A stretch of 64,000 nucleotides of DNA from the NCBI RefSeq assembly GCF_002797395.1, contig NZ_KZ454943.1, positions 1,285,768 through 1,349,767 on the forward strand. The letters run 5' to 3'. Made by a program: the position numbers and the translations under genes. The notes under the pieces are model-generated. The model saw only the letters and a program-made list of their open reading frames with translations, did not search any database and was not told where the DNA came from. Of this stretch, positions 37,768-49,812 are shown one piece after another (within the stretch, counting starts at the first letter, position 1; every line of letters begins with the position of its first letter). This DNA is from Bacillus solitudinis. GTDB lineage: Bacteria > Bacillota > Bacilli > Bacillales > Bacillaceae_D.

Positions 37768-37838
37768 TACACAATATCTTTTCTTTTTGTTTCTTCCATG
37801 TATAATAATAAATAAAGATAATAGAAAGGAACATATAT

Positions 37839-38390
37839 ATGCAAATAGGAAAAAAATTAGGTACTAAAATACGCTTTATCCGAAAACAACAAAATAGAAC
37901 ACTAGAAGAAGTGTCTTCCTATTGTGGGTTCACAAAAAGTCTTCTATCAAAAATCGAAAACGGTGTGACAACTCCTCCAATTGCTACATTAATGAAAATA
38001 GCTGAGGCACTAGGAGTTTCCGTATCTAATCTACTTGACGATAATGAAGAGAGCGGAACAATTTGTACGCTAGAATCTACCTATAAAGATAGTCAGCGCT
38101 GGATTAAAACTGAAAAAGGCTACTCTTTTTATGCTTTTGCAGCGGGGCGACAAGATAAAATTATGCAACCCTACTATTTCATAGCAAAAAAAGGAGAAGT
38201 TAAAAAACATGTCCTTTCTCATAAGGGAGAAGAATTCCTATTTGTCTTGGAAGGTCAGATGAAATACAAAGTAGGAAATACCGAATATACATTAGGACCA
38301 GGAGACTCAATTTACTTCACATCATTAGAAGAACATACCTTAACTCCTTTATCAGAAGAAGTTAGATATTTAGCTATATTTAGTAGTTAA
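37839..38390 (+). CDS. XRE-cupin transcriptional regulator of the island
   Basis: A 183-residue protein with an N-terminal XRE helix-turn-helix (residues about 9-63: IRFIRKQQNRTLEEVSSYCG, SLLSKIENGVTTPPIATLMK) and a C-terminal cupin barrel (residues about 110-180: HKGEEFLFVLEGQMKYKVG, GPGDSIYFTSLEEHTL). XRE-cupins often control the catabolic genes next to them and sense a small molecule in the cupin. It lies exactly between the two arms, near three copies of one palindrome. Own ribosome site GAAAGGAAC and own terminator. Ligand unknown. Confidence 0.92.
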   Translation: MQIGKKLGTKIRFIRKQQNRTLEEVSSYCGFTKSLLSKIENGVTTPPIATLMKIAEALGVSVSNLLDDNEESGTICTLESTYKDSQRWIKTEKGYSFYAFAAGRQDKIMQPYYFIAKKGEVKKHVLSHKGEEFLFVLEGQMKYKVGNTEYTLGPGDSIYFTSLEEHTLTPLSEEVRYLAIFSS

Positions 38391-38400
38391 CCATAGACTT

Positions 38401-38450
38401 AACAAAACCTATTCATCCTTCATTCCGTAGGGTCGAATAGGTTTTGTTTT
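38401..38450 (+). terminator. Terminator after the XRE-cupin gene
   Basis: AACAAAACCTATTC and GAATAGGTTTTGTT form a perfect 14-bp stem with a 20-base loop, followed by TTTTG. It isolates the regulator from the downstream arm. Confidence 0.85.
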
Positions 38451-38503
38451 TTGAAATTTAATTTGAATTTTATTAAATAAGTTTATCTAAAATAAAAAAA
38501 CAC

Positions 38504-38533
38504 TTGTTTTATTCAACATAGTTGAATTAAAAT
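38504..38533 (+). promoter_or_regulatory. Promoter and operator of the cupin/Tm-1/PEP-hydrolase arm
   Basis: TTGTTT (38504-38509), an 18-bp spacer and TAAAAT (38528-38533). The spacer contains TTCAACATAGTTGAA (38512-38526), separated from the -10 by a single T, the same geometry as at the opposite arm. The mRNA leader is about 35 nt to the cupin ATG. Confidence 0.8.
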
Positions 38534-38574
38534 AAAAACAGAACCAAACCAAACTAAACCCTAAGGAGGATTTT

Positions 38575-38931
38575 ATGGCTACTATTACTGATTTAAACAA
38601 TGAAAAATACGTTTCAGATATGGATTGGGGTAAAATTCAGTGGCTCTGCGGTAATCACATAGATGCTGATAGTGAAATGACTTTCGGTATGGTTTATATT
38701 GAAGCTGGAAAATCAAACCCCCGACATTATCATCCTAATTGTGAAGAACTAATTTTTGTATTATCAGGTGAATGTGAACATTCCTTAGGAGATGAATCAT
38801 TTCACCTAAAACCCGGAATGATGCTTAGAATTCCTAGAAATGTTCTACATGACGCTAAAGTCACTAGTTGGGAACCGTGTAGAATGCTTATTATGTATTC
38901 ATCACCCGATAGACAGACAATTGGGGAATAA
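38575..38931 (+). CDS. Small single-domain cupin protein
   Basis: A 118-residue cupin with metal ligands in PRHYHPNCEELIFVLSGECEH (His-x-His and Glu) and a second motif NVLHDAKV. Many such proteins are sugar isomerases, lyases or small-molecule sensors; activity here is unknown. First gene of the plus arm, AAGGAGG before ATG, 31 nt before the UPF0261 gene. Its WLCGNHIDADSEMTFGMVYIEAGKSNP segment suggests a compact enzyme rather than a regulator, as it has no DNA-binding part. Confidence 0.85.
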   Translation: MATITDLNNEKYVSDMDWGKIQWLCGNHIDADSEMTFGMVYIEAGKSNPRHYHPNCEELIFVLSGECEHSLGDESFHLKPGMMLRIPRNVLHDAKVTSWEPCRMLIMYSSPDRQTIGE

Positions 38932-38962
38932 AATATCTTTATCATTTGAGAGGAGTTAGACG

Positions 38963-40207
38963 ATGGGTGGCAAAGTCGTTTTAATAGGTGCTCTAGATAC
39001 GAAAGGTGAGGAGTATTTGTTCGTAAAGAATATTTTCAATAAAAATAATATTCAAACCCTCGTTATAGATACGAGTGTACTTGACGCTCCATTTTTCGAC
39101 CCAGATATTAGTTCTAATGACGTTGCTCTCGCTGCAGGCAGTGACCTTCAAACACTAAAGTTAAATAATGACCGAGGAAAAGCCATTTCTATTATGACAA
39201 TGGGTGCAAAACTCATTATCGAAAAATTATCCAAAGAAATTCAAATTGATGGTGTCTTCGGTATGGGAGGTACAGCAGGTACTACAGTTGCTGCGAACGC
39301 TATGCAATCGCTCACGATAGGAATACCGAAAGTTCTTGTATCTACTGTCGCTTCAGGAAATACACGACCATATGTCGGAGTAAAGGATATTACTATGATG
39401 TATTCCGTTATTGACATAGCCGGAATTAATCAATTGTCTAGTAGAATTTTAAGTAATGCTGCTTATGCCTTAGTTGGAATGGTTAAAAACATCTCTAATT
39501 CTTACAACTATAATACCTCTAAAACAATGATTGGCATTACAATGTTCGGGGTCACTACCCCCTGTTGTAACCTAATTCGAGAACAGTTAAGGGATTTGGG
39601 ATATGATGTGCTTGTCTTTCATGCAACAGGGGCTGGCGGTTTAGCCATGGAAGAACTTATTAAATCAGGTTTTATTAAGGGAGTAATTGATGTAACAACT
39701 ACTGAACTAGCAGATGAATTAGTCGGTGGAGTTTTTAGTGCAGGGCCTGATCGTCTATTAGCGGCTGGGGAAGCTGGTATTCCACAAGTAGTTTCAGTGG
39801 GTGCCTTAGATATGGTTAACTTCGGTTCTCCAGAGACAGTGCCAGAAACATACTCCGATCGACAATTTTATCAACATAACCCAACAACTACATTAATGAG
39901 AACTACTATAGAAGAAAATGAAACTTTAGGGAAGCGGCTAGGAGAAAAGCTAAGTCTCTCAAATTCTCCAGTTACAGTTATGTTCCCAAAAGGAGGTGTT
40001 TCTCTCCTCGATACTCCTGGTAATGAATTTAATGGCCCAGAACATAGAGAAGCATTATTAAAAGGAATTAAACTAACTTTAAGGAAGGATATCCCTCTAA
40101 TTGAACTTGATGAAGACATTAATCACCCATCTGTTGCTACTATCATGACACAAACCTTTTTAAGGCTGTTAGAAGGCAATCTAAAGGAGGATAAACATGT
40201 CCATTAG
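38963..40207 (+). CDS. UPF0261 / Tm-1-like ATP-binding domain protein
   Basis: A 414-residue protein of the family named for the N-terminal half of the tomato Tm-1 resistance protein. Features: [21 protein letters not shown] at the start, [19 protein letters not shown] near residue 97 (nucleotide/phosphate loop), and [18 protein letters not shown] near residue 337. Bacterial members are of unknown function and usually pair with a PEP-hydrolase-like gene, as here (11-nt overlap). In plants the two are fused. I infer an ATP-dependent step on the imported substrate. Confidence 0.9.
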   Translation: MGGKVVLIGALDTKGEEYLFVKNIFNKNNIQTLVIDTSVLDAPFFDPDISSNDVALAAGSDLQTLKLNNDRGKAISIMTMGAKLIIEKLSKEIQIDGVFGMGGTAGTTVAANAMQSLTIGIPKVLVSTVASGNTRPYVGVKDITMMYSVIDIAGINQLSSRILSNAAYALVGMVKNISNSYNYNTSKTMIGITMFGVTTPCCNLIREQLRDLGYDVLVFHATGAGGLAMEELIKSGFIKGVIDVTTTELADELVGGVFSAGPDRLLAAGEAGIPQVVSVGALDMVNFGSPETVPETYSDRQFYQHNPTTTLMRTTIEENETLGKRLGEKLSLSNSPVTVMFPKGGVSLLDTPGNEFNGPEHREALLKGIKLTLRKDIPLIELDEDINHPSVATIMTQTFLRLLEGNLKEDKHVH

Positions 40208-41018
40208 TCGGAAAGAAATTTTAGAAACACTTCACAAGCAAATCAAGGAATCAACACCCATAATAGGCGGAGGCGCTGGTACCGGAATCTCCGCAAAAAG
40301 TGCAGAAGCTGGTGGTATTGATTTAATCATTATTTATAACTCTGGAAGATATAGAATGGCAGGTCGAGGTTCATTAGCAGGTCTTATGCCATATGGCGAT
40401 GCAAATCAAATCGTAGTAGAGATGGGAAACGAAGTGCTACCAATAGTCAACCATACTCCTGTTCTTGCTGGAGTTTGTGGAACCGATCCTTTCCGGTTAA
40501 TGGATATATTTTTAGCAGACTTAAAACGTTTAGGCTTCTCCGGAGTCCAAAACTTCCCTACGGTAGGCCTTTGCGATGGGGTCTTCCGTCAGAACTTAGA
40601 AGAGACCGGCATGGGTTATAACAAAGAGGTCGAAATGATTCGGAAAGCCAATAAATTAGATTTATTAACAACCCCTTATGTGTTCAATGAAGAAGATGCT
40701 ATTGAGATGGCAAAAGCAGGAGCAGATATATTAGTTGCTCATGTAGGTTTAACAACAAAAGGTAGCATTGGTGCAAGTACTGCACTCACCTTAGATGAAG
40801 CAACTTCTCTTGTCCAAAGAATACACGATGCTGGAAAATCGGTTAAGCCAGATATCATTGTTCTTTGTCATGGTGGACCGATTTCTGAACCAGAAGATGC
40901 AGCCTATGTATTGAAAAACACAACAGGTGTGGCTGGATTTTTCGGTGCCTCTAGTATCGAGCGCCTCCCTACAGAAAATGCAATTGCTAATCAAGTTAAA
41001 GCATTCAAATCCATCTAA
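40197..41018 (+). CDS. Phosphoenolpyruvate hydrolase-like TIM-barrel protein
   Basis: A 273-residue TIM-barrel protein of the PEP-hydrolase-like family, homologous to the C-terminal half of Tm-1. Visible segments: [46 protein letters not shown] and [16 protein letters not shown]. Related folds cut carbon-carbon or phosphoester bonds in keto-acids. It overlaps the UPF0261 gene by 11 nt with AAAGGAGG inside that gene, showing coupling. Reaction unknown. Confidence 0.9.
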   Translation: MSISRKEILETLHKQIKESTPIIGGGAGTGISAKSAEAGGIDLIIIYNSGRYRMAGRGSLAGLMPYGDANQIVVEMGNEVLPIVNHTPVLAGVCGTDPFRLMDIFLADLKRLGFSGVQNFPTVGLCDGVFRQNLEETGMGYNKEVEMIRKANKLDLLTTPYVFNEEDAIEMAKAGADILVAHVGLTTKGSIGASTALTLDEATSLVQRIHDAGKSVKPDIIVLCHGGPISEPEDAAYVLKNTTGVAGFFGASSIERLPTENAIANQVKAFKSI

Positions 41019-41068
41019 ACACTTTCTGGTCTAAAATTTAGGGAGCAACAAATTAATATCTACTATTT

Positions 41069-41100
41069 AGGTTATCCGGATGAATTCTGGCTAACCTTTC
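41069..41100 (+). terminator. Terminator of the plus-strand arm
   Basis: AGGTTA..CCGGAT and ATTCTGG.TAACCT form an imperfect hairpin followed by TTCTTTTG. It lies between the PEP-hydrolase-like gene and the convergent HD-GYP gene. Confidence 0.55.
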
Positions 41101-41116
41101 TTTTGATTTATTTCAA

Positions 41117-42220
41117 CTAAACTTCTGCTCTTGCTAATGTTGATTCTGTCTCTATTATGGTAACATTAATTTCCTTCATAAGATCTAAGTCATACGGTGT
41201 TTCTAGATTAGTCTTTCCGTCAGAAATGACCCGGACGACTGGTCTGGAACTTAACTGTTTATTTTGCTTAATGACAATAGCTACCCTTCCATCATTAAGC
41301 GTAAGCGTTAATCCAACTGGATACACGGCAATCGCTCTACTAAATGCTTCAACTAGCGTTTTGTCAAATTGTGTCCCTACTCCAGCGTACAGTAGCTCTA
41401 AGCCTTCATGCGGAAGCATCGGACGACGATAAACACGATGGGAGGTGACCGCATCAAAAACATCCGCAATCCCAAGTATTTTACCATAAGGATGTATCTC
41501 CTCAGCCTCTAAACCTTGAGGATACCCACCACCATTTAAGCGCTCATGATGTTGAAGGGCGCAATGCGCAGACAGAAGAGAAATATTCGGTAAATTCCTT
41601 AAAAGGTCAAAGCCCGCCTTCGGATGCTTTTTCACTTCTTTAAACTCTTCTTCTGTTAAGCGACCTGGCTTAGCCAAAATCTCCATTGGAATAACCATTT
41701 TTCCAATATCATGTAATAAAGCACCTACTCCAATTTCCAAGAGCTGTTTATCAGTAAAATTAAGCTCAACTGCCAAAGCTAACGCATAGACCGTGACATT
41801 TAAAGAGTGCGTAAAAATATAACTATCGTAGACATAAACATCTGATAGCAAGGCTAAGGTGTCTGGATTACTTTTAATATCCTTTAGAATCGATTCAATA
41901 ACGAGTGAAAAACTTCGACTTAAATAATCTCCATTTACTGACTTTTTTAATTTAGCATCTTTTGCAATTGATTCAAATTCCATTTTTATAGATTTAAGGG
42001 CTGTTTGTTTTGTTTGGACCGAGATAACATCCTCAGCGATAATATCTTCTGTACGTTCATCATGGATATAAATGAACGCAATGTCGAGGTTTATTAAACG
42101 AGCAAGTACTCTTTCTGACAAAACCGCTCCTTCAAATAAGAGAGTTTGTCCGTTATCATTATAAATCGGTTTACCAAGTTTCACACCTGGTTCTACTGAC
42201 TTAGTAGCAACTAATCTCAT
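41117..42220 (-). CDS. HD-GYP domain cyclic-di-GMP phosphodiesterase (putative)
   Basis: A 367-residue protein. The HD motif is LLHDIGKMV near residue 180 and the GYP motif HHERLNGGGYPQGL near residue 242, with the metal-binding aspartate in DVFDAVTSHRVYRRP. HD-GYP enzymes hydrolyse c-di-GMP or related dinucleotides. The N-terminal 120 residues are a non-catalytic domain; no membrane segment is seen. The frame opens with TTG-like codons to 42244, but AGAGGGAGAG before ATG 42220 fits. With the GGDEF cyclase at 61-63 kb it shows the cell uses c-di-GMP. Confidence 0.9.
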   Translation of the reverse strand: MRLVATKSVEPGVKLGKPIYNDNGQTLLFEGAVLSERVLARLINLDIAFIYIHDERTEDIIAEDVISVQTKQTALKSIKMEFESIAKDAKLKKSVNGDYLSRSFSLVIESILKDIKSNPDTLALLSDVYVYDSYIFTHSLNVTVYALALAVELNFTDKQLLEIGVGALLHDIGKMVIPMEILAKPGRLTEEEFKEVKKHPKAGFDLLRNLPNISLLSAHCALQHHERLNGGGYPQGLEAEEIHPYGKILGIADVFDAVTSHRVYRRPMLPHEGLELLYAGVGTQFDKTLVEAFSRAIAVYPVGLTLTLNDGRVAIVIKQNKQLSSRPVVRVISDGKTNLETPYDLDLMKEINVTIIETESTLARAEV

Positions 42221-42340
42221 TTGGCTCTCCCTCTTAGTTAGCATTAATCATAGTTAGTATTCATCATACTTAGTTTACAACAAAACCTCGAATCTGCAAC
42301 AAAAACTATTAAAATCCGACAAATTTCACTGATCAGAGAA

Positions 42341-42383
42341 CTAAAAAACCTCAGAGCCAATGTTCGACGCTGAGATTTTTTAG
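42341..42383 (-). terminator. Terminator after yunC
   Basis: CTAAAAAACCTCAG and CTGAGATTTTTTAG form a 14-bp stem with one mismatch and a 15-base loop, with a T-run on the minus strand. Confidence 0.8.
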
Positions 42384-42389
42384 TTATTA

Positions 42390-42698
42390 TTATTTATACT
42401 TCATTTTAAGTAAAGCATCTTTACCCTTCATCCCAGGTGAAATTCCAAGTTCCTCTGCTTCAATGGTAACTGACTCGAGAGGAGCATCTAATAACTGATC
42501 AATGGTACGAACTCCAACTGCTCGACCCGCTACAATCTTACGCTCTTTCAGCTTCGCATTTAATAATCCCACATCCAGCGCCCCACACATAATATAGCCA
42601 ATATCATTCATCACAGCCATAAAATTTGTTTTTGGTAGCTTTAACGTTACGGCGATAAACGTTTCACCCTCAATTTTAATCGGGTTCATTTCAATCAT
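42390..42698 (-). CDS. yunC: YunC family protein (DUF1805)
   Basis: A 102-residue soluble protein. The family core DIGYIMCGALDVGLLNAKLKERKIVAGRAVGVRT is present. Function unknown. The GTG at 42707 is too close to AAGGAG, so ATG 42698 is chosen. Neighbouring yunD upstream on the same strand is the usual arrangement. Confidence 0.87.
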   Translation of the reverse strand: MIEMNPIKIEGETFIAVTLKLPKTNFMAVMNDIGYIMCGALDVGLLNAKLKERKIVAGRAVGVRTIDQLLDAPLESVTIEAEELGISPGMKGKDALLKMKYK

Positions 42699-42774
42699 TC
42701 GTTTCACGCTCCTTATGTTAGCTCAGTCTTTCTCTATATAGCGTATGAGCAATTTCCATAAGTCGTGAATGATA

Positions 42775-44142
42775 TTATGACCACTTTTGCTTAAGTTTCC
42801 AAGATAAGATATCCCGTAAAAACTCAGGCATGAAATAAGCCTTATAAGACGAGTCAGAGACGCAGGGATAAAGGTGTCCAAATGTGTACATATCAAGGGT
42901 CGCAATTTTATACTCACGATCCTCTTCCAGTTTCTCGCCGAGAATTAAAATATCAAGAGCGTCATCTCGATCAGCAATAGTAATCCCACTATACAACATA
43001 TGTCCAAGTACTTTACCTCGAAATCCGAAGCCTCGTAGTTGCAGGGTTTTCATTTCATTCGTAAGTGACCGTTTAATCGTTTGATAGAGGTCTTTACCAG
43101 TTAATTTAACTACGCATGGATTAATCGGGTGAGGGCACATTCGATGAATATCACCTCTTGTCAAAATACCCGCACGGATTGATTCAAGCAATACCCCTGA
43201 ATTCATCATCCCAATCTCTTCCCCACACCACTCAGTTACAGCATCACAAAGTAATCTAGCTGCTTCTGTTTCCTCTTCCCATGATACCGGAAACGTTTTT
43301 GGTATAACAGCCACCGGCTCGGCCAACGTCTTTTCTGCTACATCTTGAAGCGTTTTTATTAATGCGCTTGTTTTAGGATTTTCTGGGGAAGTGTCAGTTT
43401 GGAAATCGATGAGCTGTACGGATTCCCAAATGATTGATTTTTGCTGATGATCATAGTCAAAAGTAATTTCACCTAAGTATGCACCTAATTTTCCAGCTTG
43501 GGCAATCATTGTCTCACGAATGTGCTTTCCTTGATGAAGAACATCATGTGTATGAGCACCTAATATTAGGTCAATCCCTTCGATTGTCTCGGCAATCTCT
43601 TCATCTCGGGCTAGTCCTAGATGGGATAACAATATAACAACATCAGATTTCCCGTTAATTTCCTCCATTATTTCTCTTAAAAGCTCAATAGGGGGCTCAA
43701 TCGTCCATCCTAATTGTTGATAAAACCTTGTGAACGGGGCAGTTAAACCAATAATAGCAATTTTAAGGCCGCTTTCCATCTGATGAACATGATAAGGTGC
43801 AGCCCACTTAGGTCTTGTTCCATCTTGATGAAACAAGTTAGCTACTAGTACCTGAAATGTAGCCTGTTCATATAAAGAACAAAGCTGTTCCTTTGAAAAT
43901 GTAATCCCCTCATTATTTCCAATTGTTGCAAAATCAACCCCAGCTTCGTTTAAAAGAGACACATTTCCCTTGCCTTCGGTAGCCTCTGTAATGGGATGCG
44001 AGCGATCTGCATGATCGCCAATATCAAAAAAGAGTGTTTGTTCATCACGATGTTTGTTTACGTAGCCTACAATCTTTGGCCAATAATCAAAACAACTGTG
44101 AACATCATTTGTATGAAATATCCTAATTCGCTCCGTTTTCAT
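42775..44142 (-). CDS. yunD: Bifunctional metallophosphatase/5'-nucleotidase YunD
   Basis: A 455-residue two-domain enzyme. Metallophosphoesterase motifs: FHTNDVHS at residue 9, FFDIGDHAD near 39, TIGNNEG near 73, LLSHLG near 155 and GAHTHDVL near 180. The C-terminal half is the 5'-nucleotidase substrate domain. No signal peptide, so probably cytosolic, as in B. subtilis YunD. Likely removes phosphate from nucleotides; substrate range unknown. Confidence 0.92.
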   Translation of the reverse strand: MKTERIRIFHTNDVHSCFDYWPKIVGYVNKHRDEQTLFFDIGDHADRSHPITEATEGKGNVSLLNEAGVDFATIGNNEGITFSKEQLCSLYEQATFQVLVANLFHQDGTRPKWAAPYHVHQMESGLKIAIIGLTAPFTRFYQQLGWTIEPPIELLREIMEEINGKSDVVILLSHLGLARDEEIAETIEGIDLILGAHTHDVLHQGKHIRETMIAQAGKLGAYLGEITFDYDHQQKSIIWESVQLIDFQTDTSPENPKTSALIKTLQDVAEKTLAEPVAVIPKTFPVSWEEETEAARLLCDAVTEWCGEEIGMMNSGVLLESIRAGILTRGDIHRMCPHPINPCVVKLTGKDLYQTIKRSLTNEMKTLQLRGFGFRGKVLGHMLYSGITIADRDDALDILILGEKLEEDREYKIATLDMYTFGHLYPCVSDSSYKAYFMPEFLRDILSWKLKQKWS

Positions 44143-44279
44143 GACAATTCAATTCCCCTTCGTTCTAAACCAACATTCATCGATTAAATGATCAGAACAG
44201 CAATGATAATTAAAGTATATAAATAAAATGAATGGAACTTTAATCCTTTTTATTTCCCTGAAATCTTAAAAGGTGCATT

Positions 44280-44398
44280 CTCTGCGTGAAGCTTCCCATT
44301 CCCCAAACCCTGAGAGGATGACCACCTCTTCTTATTTTCTCAAACCTTGAGAGGATGATAATACGTATCCTCTGCGTGAAGAGGAAGACCACCTCTTC
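44280..44398. repeat. Mosaic of short repeats and hairpins between yunD and yunF
   Basis: Three short words occur twice each in about 120 bp: CTCTGCGTGAAG (44280-44291, 44370-44381), CAAACC(C/T)TGAGAGGATGA (44304 and 44341) and GACCACCTCTTC (44320-44331, 44387-44398). The last part folds as GAAGAGG-loop-CCTCTTC (44378-44398) right after the yunF stop and may terminate yunF. Confidence 0.6.
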
Positions 44399-44399
44399 A

Positions 44400-45239
44400 C
44401 TAAAATAAGTCGAGTTGGCGGGGGTTTAGTCCTTTGTAGTCAATTTCTAGCATTGAAATAAACTCCAAGGCATTTTCAGCAGCGTCTCCGCCTGAATTAT
44501 TGTTAAAAATAATGTAGATGTCTTCTGATTCTTTATTTAAGGTTGATAATCTAACTTGCCATTCCTTCAGTTCCTCGCTGTTATAACGATACAAATAGCG
44601 AACTTCTCTCCACCGACCATCCCCCGGGTCATTCCAACCGTAAAGATTGCGACCATGAAAACGAATTAACGTCTTTTTTGGATTTGTTGCCTTCAATATA
44701 ATTGGTACCGATCCCATTCCTGCTTGGGGCTCATCACAGATGCTATGAATCCACTCCTCATCATTCATAAATGAAAGGGTCCTTTCGCAAACTTCTGGTA
44801 AGAACCATGATTGATGACGAAATTCTAAAGCCAACGGGATTTCACTTAACCTTTCTCTCATATAACGCAAATATTGTACATTTTCCTTTTTACAATCAAA
44901 CCAAGGTGGAAACTGACAAAGAACCATTCCTAATTTATCAGCTTTTTCCATGGGCTGAATTGAATCAAGAAAAGCATCAAACATCTCCTCTTTTGATTCA
45001 AACCCAGTAGTCTGCTGATGCGTTGTCATCCCTTGGAAAGCTTTCACTATAAATTGAAAAGAATCTGGTGTTTCTCTCACCCATTTTTCCATATTTCTTT
45101 TCGGCTGAATTGCATAGAAAGAAGAATCAAGTTCAACAATTGGGAAATAGCTTGAATAAACATCGAGCCCTTTTTTAGTCCCTGTTCCCTTATATAAAGA
45201 AGGATGGTCTCCCCAGCCAGCTAATCCTATATAAATCAA
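44400..45239 (-). CDS. yunF: DUF72 family protein YunF
   Basis: A 279-residue TIM-barrel-like DUF72 protein. Markers are IYIGLAGWGDHPSLY at the start, VKAFQGMTTHQ, LGMVLCQFPPWF, ALEFRHQSWF and IIFNNNSGGDAAENAL. Function unknown. The frame opens with GTG at 45248, but AAAGGTG six nt before TTG 45239 gives the start MIYIG seen in the family. Confidence 0.87.
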   Translation of the reverse strand: MIYIGLAGWGDHPSLYKGTGTKKGLDVYSSYFPIVELDSSFYAIQPKRNMEKWVRETPDSFQFIVKAFQGMTTHQQTTGFESKEEMFDAFLDSIQPMEKADKLGMVLCQFPPWFDCKKENVQYLRYMRERLSEIPLALEFRHQSWFLPEVCERTLSFMNDEEWIHSICDEPQAGMGSVPIILKATNPKKTLIRFHGRNLYGWNDPGDGRWREVRYLYRYNSEELKEWQVRLSTLNKESEDIYIIFNNNSGGDAAENALEFISMLEIDYKGLNPRQLDLF

Positions 45240-45274
45240 TGTAGTCACCTTTTTACTTAAATATGTACTATATT

Positions 45275-45315
45275 CAGGTTTGATTCAGTATGTCCGATTG
45301 ACTGAGTCAAACCTG
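45275..45315. repeat. Inverted repeat upstream of yunF
   Basis: CAGGTTTGATTCAGT and ACTGAGTCAAACCTG (one G-T) are 15-base arms around 11 bases, about 36 nt upstream of the yunF start and just past the suf terminator. It could be an operator or an RNA hairpin in the yunF leader. Confidence 0.6.
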
Positions 45316-45327
45316 AGTATAATGATG

Positions 45328-45363
45328 AATGAAAAGCGAACCCTTTTGGATTCGCTTTTCATT
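45328..45363 (-). terminator. Terminator of the suf operon
   Basis: AATGAAAAGCGAA and TTCGCTTTTCATT form a perfect 13-bp stem with a 10-base loop, 7 nt past the sufB stop. Confidence 0.85.
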
Positions 45364-45369
45364 GTACTA

Positions 45370-46767
45370 TTAACCGATTGAACCTTCCATCTCAAACTTG
45401 ATAAGACGATTCATCTCAACTGCATATTCCATTGGAAGTTCTTTTGTAAATGGCTCAATGAAGCCCATAACAATCATTTCTGTTGCTTCTTGTTCTGAAA
45501 TCCCACGGCTCATAAGATAGAAGAGTTGCTCTTCTGAAACCTTTGACACCGTTGCTTCATGCTCAAGCGTGATATTGTTATTCAAAATCTCATTATATGG
45601 AATGGTATCAGACGTTGATTCATTATCCATAATTAGTGTATCACACTCAATTTTTGACTTAGATCCATCTGAGCGACGACCAAAGTGACAAATTCCACGG
45701 TACGTTACTTTACCACCGTGCTTAGAGATCGATTTAGAGACAATAGTAGACGAACAATTTGGTGCTAAATGCGTAACTTTCGCACCAGCGTCTTGGTGTT
45801 GACCTTTACCAGCAATGGCAATTGAAAGGATCGTCCCTTTTGCTCCTTCACCTCTCATAATTACAGCTGGATACTTCATCGTTAACTTCGAACCAATATT
45901 ACCATCAACCCATTCCATTGTTGCACCAGCATCAGCAACTGCACGTTTTGTAACAAGGTTAAAAATATTTGGTGCCCAGTTTTGAATGGTTGTGTAACGG
46001 CAATAGGCGTTCTTTTTAACAATAATCTCAACAACCGCACTATGAAGTGAATTTGTTGAGTAAACAGGCGCTGTACATCCTTCAACATAATGCACTGAAC
46101 TTTCTTCGTCAGCAATAATAAGGGTTCTTTCAAACTGTCCCATATTTTCTGAGTTAATTCGGAAATACGCTTGAAGTGGTGTTTCCGACTTGACTCCTTT
46201 TGGTACATAAATGAACGATCCACCTGACCATACTGCTGAGTTCAAAGCTGCAAACTTATTATCAGTTGGTGGAATAGTTTTACCGAAATGTTCTCTAAAA
46301 ATTTCCTCATGCTCTTTAAGAGCATTATCCGTATCTGTAAAAAGAATACCTTGCTCTGTTAACTCTTCCTTCATGCTGTGGTAAACTACCTCAGATTCAT
46401 ACTGTGCTGAAACACCAGCCAAGTATTTTTGTTCGGCTTCTGGAATACCTAATTTATCAAAAGTGTTCTTGATTTCCTCTGGCACTTCATCCCATGACTT
46501 CTCTGATTTCTCTGATGGTTTAACATAATATGTGATTTCATCAAAATTCAGTTCAGACATGTCGCCACCCCATTGTGGCATAGGCATTTTATAAAATATC
46601 TCAAGAGACTTTAAGCGGAAGTCTAACATCCACTGTGGCTCTTCCTTCATGCGCGAGATTTCTTCAACGATCTCAGGTGTTAAACCACGCTTCGAACGAA
46701 AAATCGAAACATCCCGATCCGAAAAACCATATTGATACTCACCGATATCTGGCATTTTTTTAGCCAT
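45370..46767 (-). CDS. sufB: Fe-S cluster assembly scaffold SufB
   Basis: A 465-residue subunit of the SufBCD scaffold on which clusters are built. Conserved segments include [52 protein letters not shown] and [18 protein letters not shown]. Last gene of sufCDSUB, 26 nt after sufU. AAGGAGGGTTTCGACA precedes the ATG. Cytosolic. Confidence 0.98.
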   Translation of the reverse strand: MAKKMPDIGEYQYGFSDRDVSIFRSKRGLTPEIVEEISRMKEEPQWMLDFRLKSLEIFYKMPMPQWGGDMSELNFDEITYYVKPSEKSEKSWDEVPEEIKNTFDKLGIPEAEQKYLAGVSAQYESEVVYHSMKEELTEQGILFTDTDNALKEHEEIFREHFGKTIPPTDNKFAALNSAVWSGGSFIYVPKGVKSETPLQAYFRINSENMGQFERTLIIADEESSVHYVEGCTAPVYSTNSLHSAVVEIIVKKNAYCRYTTIQNWAPNIFNLVTKRAVADAGATMEWVDGNIGSKLTMKYPAVIMRGEGAKGTILSIAIAGKGQHQDAGAKVTHLAPNCSSTIVSKSISKHGGKVTYRGICHFGRRSDGSKSKIECDTLIMDNESTSDTIPYNEILNNNITLEHEATVSKVSEEQLFYLMSRGISEQEATEMIVMGFIEPFTKELPMEYAVEMNRLIKFEMEGSIG

Positions 46768-46793
46768 TGTCGAAACCCTCCTTAAGATTATAC

Positions 46794-49760
<2,967 letters not shown>

Positions 49761-49812
49761 ACATACCCACCCTTTATTGTTAATTCTTACGTCCTTTTTA
49801 CTTTCACACTAT

